DNA from: Acanthaster planci
Lineage: Eukaryota > Echinodermata > Asteroidea > Valvatida > Acanthasteridae
Reading direction: 5' to 3'
NCBI RefSeq assembly: GCF_001949145.1
Contig: NW_019091598.1
Span: forward strand, 154,458-218,457
Length of the DNA: 64,000 nt
In this document: in pieces, positions 34,076 to 47,640 of the stretch
Layout: every line of letters starts with the position of its first letter
How positions within the stretch are numbered: position 1 is the stretch's first letter
Made by a program: the position numbers and the translations under genes
The notes under the pieces: model-generated
What the model was told of the DNA's origin: nothing
Seen by the model: only the letters and a program-made list of their open reading frames with translations
Database searches by the model: none

Positions 34076-37000
34076 TGGAAAAACACCATAGGAAATACTT
34101 CACCCTTTAATAGATTACAATTTTGAAAAAATCCCCAAATATTCCATTCCAATGAAATGATCAAAGGTGCTTTACACAGAACTAATTTTCCCAATTAACA
34201 AGTGGTTAAAATTAAGAAAGTGCTGAAATATGACAAGGATAACATTGCAATGTAGTACTTTTATACCCATTTGACAACCTTCAGTCAGAAAGCGTGTTCG
34301 TTTAATGTAGAGAAAATTATGGGCTTTGTGAAAGTAGCAACCAGAATTCAAGTACAAAGATTTCAGACCACAAGTTGGTGATGATGATGATAAAACCTGC
34401 AATGTCGTCTGTCAAGAAATACGACGACCAAGTGGTACAGACGACAACTGCCAAAGACTAAACACGTGTCATAAAAATTGAAGGATGGTGGGAGGTGGCA
34501 ACAAAGGCCATCCTCCCCAGAGGAACACTTTTTTTTCAAAAACGAATTTGAGAATCGCCAGGGGGGGTCTATTTCAGTTTCCTTTCCTGAATAAGTACAC
34601 ACAGCCACAAAACTGATTTTCTCCCGTCAGAAAGGCCATAAAAGGTTGCATTAAGAAAGTCCACTGTCCCCCTCAAATGTATTGAGGGTCAACCATGAAA
34701 TTTTGGTTATAAACCTTGTGATTTTTGGTAGGAAACGGGGTAGGGGTTATGCTACTGGAGCAATACCCTAATAAAACGTTGGAAATGCACCCTACTAAAG
34801 TATTAAGGTTTAAACAATATGATTTAAAAATACATCTTGGTTTATGTTATGGAGGCCTAGAAGACAAAAACGACTGTCATGGTAAACGCAATTCTGTTTT
34901 CGGCGAACAAAAATGACCATGTGCTATTGATATTCTGTAAACCTTAAATTCCTTTTGTGTACATCGAGGTGAAATTGATTACTGCTTCTGACGGCCATTG
35001 CTTTCACTAAATTCTTTCCATGTGTGGCATGCTGCAGCAATCTCAGCCCATTCTCATTAGGCTGCGCTGCCTATGTTGTTGTCGAAACCAAACGGGTAAA
35101 GAGCCGTCACGTCAAAGGTCACGCAGCGTGACCTGCCCACGGCCAGCTTACTTGAGGTTTAGCTTTCATGTAATTTTGGTAAAAATGATGTTTGTGAATG
35201 AAACCGCTTTAGGAAACACTCATGAGTTTAATCTTTGTGCTCTTTGCATAGAACGTTGAAAAAAAAATCATCTTCAGATGGGTAAAATAAAAGGGACAAC
35301 TGAAATGTATAACGTTGTGCTTGTCGGTGAGGCAAGATAAGACCTCACAAGTTTTCGTAAAATGCTGGATATATATTCCTGTACATTTTTCTGAAAAACT
35401 GTAATCTGTGCATTTTCTCTCGTTCACCTGTTTCAATACCTAAACACCATCACAACATAAAGTTTGTACCTTTCACTTACGTAGAGTTTAGAGTTGCAAA
35501 TGTTGACAGGTATTTTAGACTATACGAGTATTTTAGAGTATTTATTATTCAATTACTTCACGCTTATTTCAACTTACGTCAGTAAGTATCAAACATTGTT
35601 CTGATTTCAGAAAAGCAATCTTAAAAGTGCAAAACAATTTCCAGCATGGATAAGTAACAGAGCAGGTTATATTAACGAGCACTGTAATTTTGAGGCGCAC
35701 ATGAGATAGAATCATTAGTAGGTTAGCCTGCATTAGGGCATGACCAGAAATGTTTTGCTATTGTGCGTGCCAGGTGCAAAATTGTTAAATTAGAATACAT
35801 TTCTAGAGATTGACTCTTTGTGAGAACGGCAAAACGCTTGGTTTTGCCCTTTATTGCTGGCGATATACCTATTGAAGCCAGCTACCTCTCTTCGTGAAAA
35901 CGGAAAAACGTAGTTTAGTCAATTTTACCTCATGCACCATCGATCGCTATTTGGCTGTTTTAGTAGAATCGGCCAAAAAATGACTACACCGAGTTGTAGG
36001 CATCACATAGCGTAGTTGATTTAAACAAGACATTGGAAAAGTCTTGATTTGGGGCTACTTTAGTGTCGTCATGAAAATGGTGACGATATACATGGGGCGA
36101 AACAAATTACATTTCGAAAAAAATAGATTTAAGTCGAAATAATTCGAAATAACATATAGTGTGCTTAAAATGTAAACACTGAGAATTACATAGTCATTGT
36201 AGGATCACATGCGTGATTCCGTGATGCTTCTAAGAAATGATGTCGTGTGAAATGACGTTCTAATCATATGGGCATCTTTAAGGGCCTCCGCACTATGTAA
36301 ATATGCAATGGCATTAGGCTGATGCGGCCAGATTAACGGTTAGAGGGCCGTCATCTTGAATGCTAGCTGGATTCTTGGCCTTGGATTGTTGTGTTCTTTT
36401 CTTGTTATTTGTCATATATGCTTGCATATCGATTGGTCCTATATATGTATTTGTTTCACCCTTTACAAATTTTTCTTTTTGGATTGGTCCTTTATGTTTT
36501 TTTTCACCATATTTCGTACTGACTTCAGTAGTTGTACGGGTTAACCTTCAAGACGTACAACCACTTCGCAAGTAATTAAGGAATGGGTAGGTTAACCACG
36601 AGACTCTTGGGGTGCAAGCAAAGGCCATTGAGGCAGTCCGCCGGCCTTTTAAGTAAAAACACGTATTAATTAATTTGCCTAACCCTACCCCCTAGTTCGA
36701 ATGAACCAAACACTTCATTCATGTAGTATTAATATTCAAGGGGGCAATCCTTATAAGGCAAGAAGACTTGCATGATGGAGGAGAAATGGAATCTCCATTA
36801 AATGTATAAGAGATCCAGCAATCAGGCAGAGAGTCAAACATCGAGCCCACCAAATAAACCGCATCAGCTACCGTTTCACTTTTATTTATTTTTCAGAAGG
36901 TGTCGTCTTGTGTCGATCTTAAAAATTGGTAGGTGGACATGGACATCCCTAGCTGAATAGGTTTACGTGCCCCGTGGGCCCCTCCTCAAAAACGGTTTTC

Positions 37001-38773
37001 AGTAAAGGAGATAAATACATTTTCCTAGTAGGTACTTTCGTGGACACCAAACAAGGTATTTCCTTAATAAATTAGGCCTGCAAGTATACACACTACATTA
37101 CAAGTCTATTTAGCTGGAACGCATCCTCGGTGATGGTCCTGGTGAAGATTGGGAGAGGACAACTATGTTTCAAGGTATGAAAGGGGGTGGCCTTCAAAAA
37201 AATAAAGATAGTTCGTAACATATACTAACTTTTTCCAGTAAGCGTAAATTCTTCTGAAGATTGTCTTCTTTGACCAAGGTTATTGCAGACCTGTAAATTT
37301 TGTTTCATTTCTCCATTCTTTCATTTTCTTCAAGTTCTTTCCTCCCCCCCAATTCTCCGCTCATACAACGAGCGTCAATCAAAGAAAACTGTCGTATGAT
37401 CTTTTGTGTCGACAAGGTAAGGGGTGCTCCCTCGAGAAAAAGAACATTAACAAGAAACGGGTGGAACGAAAAGAAAACGAGATGATAGAGCATGAAAAGC
37501 AACAATTTGGTCAAAATACCCAAATTTGTCCCGTTCATTAAGTGTATCATTTTGTTCCCGATGGAACCCCCCCCCAAAAAAAGTGGTTTGGCCCCCCGTA
37601 AAAATAGTGGTGGGACAGCTGGGTATTATGACATGGGGTGAAATGGCGCGGAGAAGCATTAATATACCACGATGATATGGGGGGTAAAGGATATTACCAG
37701 TTAGGTTGATATGCATGAATGTACTTGCTTACAATGCAATCGTCAAACTCAGTAAAAGAGGGATCTTTGGAAAAATGCATAGACGATCGCCTTTAAAATG
37801 TATCTCACTGTGGCTTCGGAAAAGTTGTCATTATGGTTTTATGTGAGAATCTGTAGCTGTATATTAACTGTTTAAGAGGACTTGTGCAGTAGACAAAGTA
37901 CATTTTGGATAATTTCAAGAATGGCTTACACACGATATTACAGAGTCATGGACGGAAAAGACGCTGTCTGTCAAATGTAGAGAATGAGTTCAAATACAAA
38001 TATTGACATTATGAAGAAAGTCGCACTCCGTTAGTGCATGCAGAAGGTGTAAAGCAGACTCGATGGGTTTATACTGGTAACTCCATGTCACTGATTTTGC
38101 AGTAATAAACAGTACACGAATAAAAGGGCAGGACGATGGAATATTACTCATTGATCTGTGAACATGGATAACAAATCGACCGGAAGATGACTGAAGATAT
38201 AACAATTCCCACTGCGAGCAATCAGTCCCAATTTCTTATCTTTACCGCTTGTCCTATAAACGCTGTACACATGTATTTAAAATGAAGTTACCTGGTTAAA
38301 ACATTATCCATTCGTATAATTTTGAATTAAGTGTTTGTCTGGATTTTCAGGAAAAAACTCTCTGTCTCTAGAATTACTGAATAGCTTTTCCGTTTCTTTT
38401 TCAAAGAATCGAACTCTATGATCCAATCAACACTCTATTATTTCTGCTGAGAGCTTTACATCTTTCAAGGACGTGGCAATTATCATCTGCTTCTACACTG
38501 CTAGCCCTTGTTTTATTTGAAGGACATGCAGGTTTAAATATTTCACATAAGGCCCTATAGTCATGGGATATTGATGGTAACCACGGCACTATTGTATGGT
38601 GCACCTATGCGAACGTACCATTGTCAGTGGAGCTTGAAATTGTGTGAAATGGTTTCAAGTTCCTCTCTCACACTGACTTGAGTAGTAATGTGAGTGCGCC
38701 AGAAAGCGCAAAGGACTACGTACAGAGAAACTCCATCTCGACAGTGGACACTTTTGTCTGGTACCATTTGGAA
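34076..38773. other. intergenic, nothing recognised
   Basis: About 4.7 kb without convincing exons. Frames such as 36360-36575 (hydrophobic) and 37305-37577 minus show no splice or domain support. Homopolymer runs (C10 then A7 near 37567-37583) and A/T-rich tracts occur. No lectin exon relic was found here. Confidence 0.4.
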
Positions 38774-39607
38774 ATGAACTTGCCTAAACATTTCACCTTT
38801 GGTTTTGTGAGCCTCTGTCTTCTCATCACGTGCATGGATGGTTATGATAAATGCGTGGCCTCCATTAGAAGGTCCTGTCCTGATACCTGGAGTCAATGGG
38901 ATGGCAAATGCTACAAAAAACTCCCAGTGAATCTACCCTGGGCTGAGGCCAGAGAGGAGTGCATCAAGATGGGAAGTGCGCTAGTCATGCCACAGTCTCA
39001 GGAGGAAACTGAATTCATTGTAAATAACAAGGTCGTCTTCTTTTGGATCAACTGTAACGATCTTCGCGTTGAAGGTTTGTCAAAGTAGCATGAATTTAAC
39101 TCCTCATTGTAAGCTGCTAAGAATTATGTAGGTCGAGATCTATTTTTAAAAAATCGTTTGTTTAAAGATTGATTTCAGGTGCAAAATTATTCCATAATTA
39201 GAGACATTCCTTTTTGAGTGGTGAGTGAGCTTCAGTACAAAAGTGTTCCATGGTAATTCTACTGAGTCGAAATCACGAATTTTCTACATGTTGCATGGAA
39301 AGCACTAAACTCGGGACCAGTTACTTGTACATTTCGGATCGCATGTAGCCAACAATGCGGCATCTACAAGCCATTTACTTAGTCGAAGTCTATTAAGGAA
39401 ATTTATATCCTGCCTATTCTAGGTTTATGGGAATGTAAGGAGGGTACTGCTGATGTACGGTACAGAAACTGGAGGGATGGTGAACCGAATAACACAGGAG
39501 ATTCGGAAAATTGTGCCGCAACAGGCGAGGATGGTTGGAATGATGTATCCTGTAGTGATTTCTCTCCTGTCGTCTGTGAAAGACCAGCATTGCAGCTGCA
39601 CTTTTGA
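38774..39607 (+). CDS. secreted C-type lectin, unit 5, with EPN and WND motifs (intact)
   Basis: Exons 38774-39074 and 39423-39607 join in phase 1 (GAAG|GTTTGT ... TTCTAG|GTTTA), giving 161 residues. ATG 38774 starts the signal peptide (FTFGFVSLCLLITCMDG, about 1-23); the frame is open further upstream but without an ATG. Domain: C35-PDTW, C46, W56, C63, FWINC (90-94), E121-P122-N123, E129, C131, W139-N140-D141, C144, C152. It is the only copy in the cluster with the full EPN..E..WND set, which in known C-type lectins coordinates calcium and favours mannose-type sugars. Two extra cysteines (94 and 105) are shared with the other copies. Probably a calcium-dependent recognition lectin; AATAAA at 39923. 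Confidence 0.92.
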
Positions 39608-39922
39608 ACGCGGACTGTCTGCGTGTTCGTTGTTGCTAGTTAATATTTACCACTTCATATATTACAGTGCATTGTGATAATTAAGGTTACTATTTTGCAC
39701 TTGTTAGAATGAAAAAAGATCTACGGATTTCTTTTTTCTTCGAGTTTTAGTGTTGGTTTTCATGTTGCCATCATAATTCTGAAAAGAAAGGTCCATGGAA
39801 ATGTCTAATCAAGCTTTCTGAGTGAACTCGTCACCGTAAATAGTTTACTCTGCTGATGCAAATATCAAAGTTCGCTAGTATATCAAATCATTGCAGAGAA
39901 CAGTTGCTTCACCTTAAAAAGA

Positions 39923-39928
39923 AATAAA
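39923..39928 (+). promoter_or_regulatory. polyadenylation signal of lectin unit 5
   Basis: AATAAA 316 bases after the TGA at 39605-39607; the first one downstream. Confidence 0.5.
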
Positions 39929-42300
39929 AAGGGAACCCTGCATTCCGCAAATGAACCTTATTAGAACAGGTGGCAATACCATCGACTGAAATAAACATGG
40001 AGAAATAGAACAGCTTTCTTATTTATCGCAGAAAAAAGTCACAAATATTGGCTGCCATGAAACCTTTATTCGCAGATTTCAGAAACGCTTATGATGTCTT
40101 CATGCTATGCAAGTAACCCTAGAACATCACCGTTTTCATGCTTAATATGCCTTGCTCTTGTCCACTACATTAATTGTTCCATCCTTCAAGTTTAACTGGG
40201 GAATTGGTACGATTTTGTCTTGAATGTAGTTGATGGTTTTGGACGGGAATGCCCGCCAAACCCCAACCTTCAATTGGTAATCCAGGTTTCAGTACGATAA
40301 CACATTGAATCGTACTTGAACAAATTCGTCGGTTCTGCGGTCGGTGATAAGTTTTATGCCAAAAAGTGTTTTTACAGGATATCCTAAGCGAACCCAAGTA
40401 GTCTTCTACGGACTCGGTCGTCACGTCAGTGGGACTCGATCGTAGAGTGAACTCGATCCATCTATTGTGGTACATATATATAGTTACTCTGTACTTGTTG
40501 CAGATCACTTCAACTTGGATCAGCGTTGGTTGTTGTCGATCAAAAGTAAATCAGCTGGGTCACAAGTAAAGTCAGGTCATAACTTCGTAATTCTTTGAGT
40601 TCTGGCATTTCTGGAAACTAGCTCATTTTAAACTAGGCACATGTGGCTATGACTTCAGTCTTGGCCACGAGCATGCCGCAGTAAAGAGCTGTATACTCGA
40701 TGCGATTTATAATAATTGTCTGACACGAGTGGAAATGATCGATTAAATAACTGGTCGAAAAACAGGTACAAAAGAATAACTTGTACAGAATTATATGAAA
40801 AACCGAGACAAAATGGCCTATAAGTATCTACAAAACTGTAATGGAACTGGTGATTTGATCGAGCAATCAAAGGCAAAGTAGTAAACAATACAATCGAAAC
40901 CCTTCATGTACAAGGCTTGAAAGGCAGGTTTAAAAGTTCAGTCCCGTTGAAGCATCCCTTCAGTGGTGAAAAGAAAGAAAAATGCTCTTTTTAACATCAG
41001 CACTCACGAAGACATCAGTCAAACAAAGGTGGTGTTGTTCCTCTTAAGCATGATGTCCAAAGGAATTCCTCATTTTAGAGCTGGCTGAGTTTCAGTGGAA
41101 TAACCAATTTGTTGTGGCCTCTAATAGCCAAGTGGCAACTGCGATGGGAACTAATGGAACGAAACGGAATTAACGTATTAATCCAAAAAGGATTTTTTAA
41201 AAAATTCATTTTTTACCTCAAATTGAGTTTTTCAATTGCCATTAGCATGCTAGTATAAGCATGTTCAATTCAGCATAATTTGCAAATAATTGTCTTTCCC
41301 TTGACACAATACCTTTGCCAGCCTGTTAAGTGTTTTATTGTGAGTTCTTTTCGTTGCTTGTAGGTACATGTAATCGTCATGGTAACTGACTTCCTACACA
41401 GCGTTGAAAAAACTCACGAATTAATAAAAAGAGTTCAGGGCAAAAGGTTATTACCAGCATTATTTAATTATTAAATCTATTCATTAATACAGAACTTTTT
41501 TCAACAGCCTGGTAAAGACACTAAATCATTCACCACTGCCTGCCTGGTTCCTATTTATAACACTAAGGAAATATGATCTTCGTATCACCGGCGAATTTTG
41601 TAAGTGCATGCTGCAATGAATTTGTCTTAGAAGCAATTTTTCTCTTACTTAATACCTTTCTTCTGTGTATCAAAACTCTTTCACAGTCCTCTTTGGTTAA
41701 ATGCATTAAGTGCGTAGGCTTTCTGTTCAAATTGTGAACCAAAAATTTACTTACTAAAAACAATTCCGAGACAGGGTTTGGTGCTTGCTAATTGTTACGC
41801 ACATAAACAACAATGAAGAAATCTGAGTCCAGCTAAATCTACAAAAATGCGGGACTTTGTGTGTACAAACCATTGCATCATCGAGCTCCTTCCTGAGACA
41901 TCACAGATTTGCTCATGAGTATGGAAATCTCATTAGCATAAAACCAAAAAGGCATAAAATACCCTTTGAAATAGTGGAACAAAAGCTGAAAATGGGTTAA
42001 CTGAGACACAGTTGTATATTTACAGTGTTTACGTATGTCCATTGGCACCACAAGGGCTACTTATAGGGACAGTAGATTTACTTAGGCCTAAGTTTTGGTT
42101 ATACCTCAACAGTTGTTTTCGTTGTAACAAAACACAATGTTAGAAATTTGTCTGCACATTTACACAGAATCTCATGACAGTTCTTATGGCAAAGACTTTG
42201 TTTTTGGACTAAACAATTATATTTGCGTAAGCAACGTAGACAAGGTTGAATTAAGCAGTATCGGCAGTAAGGTCATTAACAATAAGGAAAATATTTTGCA
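39929..42300. other. intergenic, nothing recognised
   Basis: AT-rich sequence; short frames only. No lectin relic, tandem repeat or inverted element was recognised. Confidence 0.4.
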
Positions 42301-43752
42301 GATAGGAAGTGTCTCGATCATGCCACAGTCTTAGGAGGAGACTGAGTTCCTTCAGACAAATCTTTACTCCTATTTCTGGATCAACTGTAGTGATCGCAGA
42401 AGTGAAGGTAACTAGAAACTCGTCAGGCTTTTGGGTAAAATCTTGAAAAAGACGAGCTGAAAATTGCCGGGACATGTTTGTGATCTAGAATTACGGAAAT
42501 TTTAAAACCTTAAGTTTAACTTACAATTAACAAGTTCTGGTATTGAGATTCACTCAAGACGAACTTCATATGTTATAAGGAGAAATGAATTTTGTCATTT
42601 ACTATTCAACTTCAAACTTCGGTCACCACAATTAAAGACTTGGTCTAGAAAATTCGTCATTATAGATATCTCATCTCAGCTGACGCCCAGTGAAGGCATC
42701 CAGGGATTGAATTCGTCTCATACCCATGACTCTGAAAACTTTGTTCAATCATATAAGTTTAGTGTGGACTTGAGCATTTCCTCACATAATCAAGAATACT
42801 TTGGTACAGTAGATTCACAACATAGGTAAAAAATATTGCACGTAACAAGACCCCGAATATAAAAATTGTTTTGTTTAAAACGAAGGGGTGAAGAACAGAC
42901 AATATCACAAATCACCCCCGTTTTCCTTCTGTTTACCTTTGCGTGCACTTTTATGATTTTAGAATATTGTGAAGAAAATGTATTTCAAAGAATTAAATTT
43001 AAGAAGAACTTTTGTGGAGACAACATATTTTCAAGGAAATAAGAGAGGTGAAGTGCAAAGTTATCTGTAACCATTATGTCTTCTGTATCTCACAATGATG
43101 TTTACACGGAATTGAAATAAGTGTCATTAAATCGTGTAGCAAACGACAAATTTGCTTTCAGAATGACATGGTTCGGTATAGACGAAACAAAATCCTACTC
43201 TCCTCGCCGAAAATGTGTCCTTGTGGTTTAAATTCATTTGGAGAAGAGATTAAATTATGTGAAACAAGATAAAATTAAACATAACAAGCGCACAGAATCG
43301 ATTCCACTGGAAGAAATTAAAAATATCAGCAAAAATGTTTTAACGCAATTGGGAAAGCCTGTGAAACATGATCACTTCATTGAAAACGCAATTTTCACAA
43401 TTCCACGCGGCTCTATTGTTTATACAAAACACTTAGACGTCATTAAGAAATAAATCTTGAGTATAATTAATATTTTTCACGGAAAACCTTCCCCTTTCAA
43501 GTGGTCGATGCTGTCTGTATCACTATCTCTGTGTTAGGCTCCTGGGATTGTGAAGATGACCGGAAACTTGTACAGTATACAAACAGGAAGGCTGGGGAAT
43601 CAAGCAACAGCAGTGACCAAGACTGTGCATGGCAACAAACATCGGGTGCCTGGAATGACGTAATATGTCAAGAATCACATCCTGTAATCTGCAAACGTCC
43701 TACATCGGTGATACACTTTTTGATTTGCAGGTGCGACAATCAAAACATTTGA
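42301..43752 (+). pseudogene. C-type lectin, unit 6: truncated exon 1, open exon 2
   Basis: 42301-42407 keeps only the 3' part of exon 1 (IGSVSIMPQS, stop in place of Gln, EETEFLQ..FWINC) and ends in a preserved donor GAAG|GTAACT. The signal peptide and first cysteines are not recognisable upstream. Exon 2 starts at 43538 after GTGTTAG and is fully open: SWDCEDD, NRKAGESSNSSDQDC, AWNDV, PVICKRP. The sugar triplet reads ESS. The usual stop after the final His-Phe is TTG, extending the frame by 13 codons to TGA 43750-43752. Exon 2 may simply be decaying slowly, or it could be used by another transcript. Confidence 0.75.
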
Positions 43753-45715
43753 GAAAGTTAATTCTTTAGGGGGGTCAGGTAAACCAAACATAACGTTAGA
43801 AGGACATACTGCAAAAGTTACCCAGACAGCTTGCTTATATAATTTACAGCACATTACCTACAACCCTGTCATCTTTAAAATCTAACCGGTTGTCCTTTTA
43901 GACAGAGTGAAGGCAAAATGGACACCATTCGTTGGTTTCTTATGTGTAAATTATGTTGTTTTAACGCGAAAAGCAGTGTAAACAACAGCAGTGTAACTCA
44001 ACAACATTTGACTACAGTCTGATCCATGACATAAGACACTAAACGTGTATCCACCTATTTAAAGCAAAACTCTCCAGACCCAAATAAAAAAATCAAAGGA
44101 AAAGTAACGATTACGTGTTTGCTGATCTGGCTTGCAAGAAATTATAATAGATAGATCAATGAGATAATCCAAGTCTGTATGGGATGAAATAAGTATTTGG
44201 TAACCAAATCCTTATTCAGATTTTCCCAGACAATTGGAAAAGGTGAAAATTTCCATTCTCACAAAGCTAGAGCAAGCAAAGCATCTCAAACATTGCACTT
44301 TGTAAAAGCTGTGAAACGTTAATTGTACTCGCCTGGAGGCAAGAATGTACGTTCTCTGATTCCGTTTGTTAGACAACGTGACTTCACATGCACATGGCAA
44401 ATTGTTTACCAAGAGTAAAATCATGTAGTCCCGATTAGTAATAATTTTCTCCTGTGCATGTCAGCTACGGAGCTCTTTTAAGGGGACAAGCAATGAAAAG
44501 TTATTATTTTTATTTCGTTCAATTGTTATTTCGGTCTCTCGAAATCATTTCGCTCCCTCGAAATATTATTTTGTTCCCTCGAAATATCACTAACTACTTA
44601 TATATTATACTTTCGAGTCGAATAAGCCTAGTTAAATGAGGCCAGTGTCATTCTCCCCTCGAAAGGGACACCTCTTTCGATCGACAACTGAGACAGGTGC
44701 GTTTCACTTTGTGCATTTCAAAATTAGCTGAAGGATGATATCCAAGTTAATTGTTTGTTTCATCCATCCATTTGAAATGGGATGAGCAAGTGAACACTAT
44801 ATTGCCAAATTCAGCAGATTGTTTATACCCTGAAAATAGGAAAACCGGTCTCCTTCCCTAAGAATCCTGCCTCTGTGTACACACATTTCATTCAAGACTT
44901 CGAGAAAGAATATGCTTGGGGCATTTACATGCACGATCAAACTGTTCAGATGCTGTCTAATGCCTCATTTGATAATCCTTCCTTGCGACCTCTCTTCAAA
45001 TAATCATGTGCAATTTTAAGTGTCTTTTATTTTTCTTAAATAATTTAATACTTATTATTGCCTTGCAATTGTTATTAAATAACTGTTTATTCTTTAACTG
45101 CTTGCCATTTCAATAAAGCTTTAAACCATTTATGTATACACCCACAAAAACTATCGACACTGATCCAAAACAAGCCTTCACAAATTCGTTAATAATGGCG
45201 TTCAATCAACGTATGTTATGATTGATCAACCATTGCCTAAGTTGTCAGAAAACATTGACAGATGCCACATAAAAAACTGATCCAAAACCAAGGTGCTTAT
45301 AATGTTGATATTTCAAATACAACATCGACGGAAGGCGAGATGCTGGTTTTTAAATATTAGAACCGGTTAAAATGTCCAGCTAACTTCTACCACACTTTGG
45401 AAACACATATTTACAAGCAAACAGCACTACAGAAAAATCTTCATAAACAGTGCTTTTTTCCACTTGATTGTACCGGTGCCAGTACCAATGCCAAGATAAG
45501 CACCGTGTCTATTTAAGAAAGTGTTTCTAAATTGTAAAAAAGCAGTGGTAGGCCAAAAGTTTTAAATAAGTTGGATTTTAGCCATGATATTGACACATTA
45601 GGCCTATGTAATTTAACTTATTTTAATTGATAAAATGCATGTCACTGAACCGTGTGTTTCATAGTTTAATCCTTTTTCAATGGTTCAGTACATGTAGTTA
45701 GTTTTTTCGATCTTG
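43753..45715. other. intergenic; short minisatellite at 44529-44590
   Basis: No gene recognised. 44529-44590 holds three copies of a 19-21 bp unit of form TTTCGNTCYCTCGAAAT. The downstream words CTTTCGAGTCGAATAAGCC (44609-44627) recur at 46269-46287, a small direct duplication 1.66 kb apart. Confidence 0.45.
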
Positions 45716-45899
45716 TCATTTTGCAAAACTAAGTCTGTCTTTTTCTTTGACACTGAAACGCCAAACTTTCAAACCAAACTTGTGAGTGTTTTCTTGTAAA
45801 CAGCCAAATTGAAATCCATTTTCAGGTTCAAATTCATTCTTGGAGACTGCATATCTTACATCGTCAAAATCTGTATGGCGATGCACAATTCTGCCTAGA
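45716..45899 (-). CDS. possible terminal exon of an unknown gene
   Basis: On the minus strand an acceptor-like CTACTTCTGTATCTAG precedes a 61-codon open frame containing HRHTDFDDVRYAVSKNEFEP and ending RLSFAK-stop. Its composition is protein-like (few repeats, mixed charged and aromatic residues). The open frame continues upstream to 46018 but becomes less protein-like. No upstream exon, domain or polyadenylation signal was found, so this may be chance. Confidence 0.2.
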
Positions 45900-46349
45900 T
45901 ACAGAAGTAGGCCTAACTGGTGTTTTGAAATGTGTTCTTTTCTTCTGAGCTTGTGTTGTTGTTCAGCCGGCACACTTCCCCATCTCCTTGGCTTTGCTTG
46001 ATATTGAAGGAGCGACATCCGGGCTCCTCGACGCAGGCTGAGCCACAGGCGGATACACTCTCGGTACTAAACTCCCGGATGACATGGTCGAGGAGGCAGA
46101 TTGGATTGATAATGCGGCCGTTGGTGCGGCAGAGAGGCAGTAGCGACGAGGTCTGGTTGGGCGAGACATCAACGATTTACAATGACAAATCTACAATGAT
46201 TTGAAGAAGCTCACTGTTATTCATGCTAGTAGTCCGTACAATATGCCCACTAACTATTTATATAAGACACTTTCGAGTCGAATAAGCCATATACGGAGAC
46301 TATCAACCCTTCCTTGACTCCAGAGGCCAGGTACCACTCACTAGAAGGA

Positions 46350-46383
46350 CCCCCCCCCAAATAAAAACAAAATGGGGGGGGGG
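46350..46383. repeat. C9 ... G10 homopolymer hairpin
   Basis: Nine C (46350-46358) and ten G (46374-46383) flank a 15-base A-rich loop, followed by an A run. It can form a G:C hairpin or G-quadruplex; it may also be an error-prone assembly site. Confidence 0.75.
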
Positions 46384-47640
46384 ATTAAAAAAAAGGCACT
46401 AACGGGCTTTCGTAAATGTGAGACCAGACCAGAAATTGCCCAATTGCCGGAAGTGGAACAAACGAGCTGAAGGCGTAAGTAGTTGGGAAATATTGTGGAC
46501 AATCATTTCTATTGTCTGTAAGAATAAAAACCAAAGATATCCACGTCAACAATATCCTTCTAGTAAATGTTACCTATATCCAGAATAATAAAGGGGTTAT
46601 GCCATTGTGAATGAAACCCTAAATCACTGACGCATCAAATAATGATCATAACATCAGACAGCAGATCCTGTTGCTATGGTTTTGCGTCTGGTAAATACAA
46701 AATTCAAAGGAGTGAAGATGCAGCTTTTGACAAGCGCTAATCAAGGCCACCATTATTTCCAATTGCTCCTGAATTAAACATCTGGGACACGTTGACGTAA
46801 TACCCACTCACGTGAAGCCAGTTCGGTATTTCCATAAAGCGAAATTATAGCTCTGTGGGTATTTCAACAAGCCAAGGTCTTTCGGGAACAAAGTGCGTGC
46901 GTGAGTCAGTGTGTGGCTGCGCTTTCTGGATAACGGCAGAATGGTGGACTTTATACATGCCCATCATTAAGTCCTAACGCAAATCTCTTTCCAGCTTCCA
47001 TAACACCTGTTTTTTAAAACAAAAACGTAACTGCTTTGAAATAAAAAATAATACCTTCTTTGGATAATAATACCAAGTGGCACTAGCGGGATTTCGTATA
47101 TTTTGTGTAATGCGCATGGTACTTATTTCGTCTATGTAGCGTAACATAACATCATAACTTCTCAACAACTTATATTAGCCTAGTCAAAATGTACCCTTCA
47201 CGGTCCCAGCGCGAAAGTAAGGTTTTGTTTATTTTACTCGATAGCGTCCATTAGTTCAATTGAGAAAGAAAGCCATGGGTAGCAGTTTGTCATGAGTTAG
47301 GTGGGTATGGATCATATAAGTTCACCGTTCCCTAAAGAGTTTTGTGACAAATCTAACTGAGCCAGGTTCAACTTTCCTCAGGGCAATGCTAACTCCCGAC
47401 CCTGAACGTCTGCTCCTTGCTCTCTCCTAAAAAAAGCAGGCCCAATAGACTGTTTTTTTTTCTGTGTTTCTTCTCTTTACATATGACAGACGTTTTCCAC
47501 CCATCCCATCTACAAAAACAATCTCTCTGTCAGTTTAGCAAATAAACAAATGACTAAATTCATTTGTATAATAAATTTGTATAATAACTGTAAGCTAAGA
47601 CATTTTCTAAATTACATTTTGAAAAGATTTGGGAATAATA
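46384..47640. other. intergenic, nothing recognised
   Basis: No coding signal, repeat or regulatory element that I can support. Confidence 0.4.
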
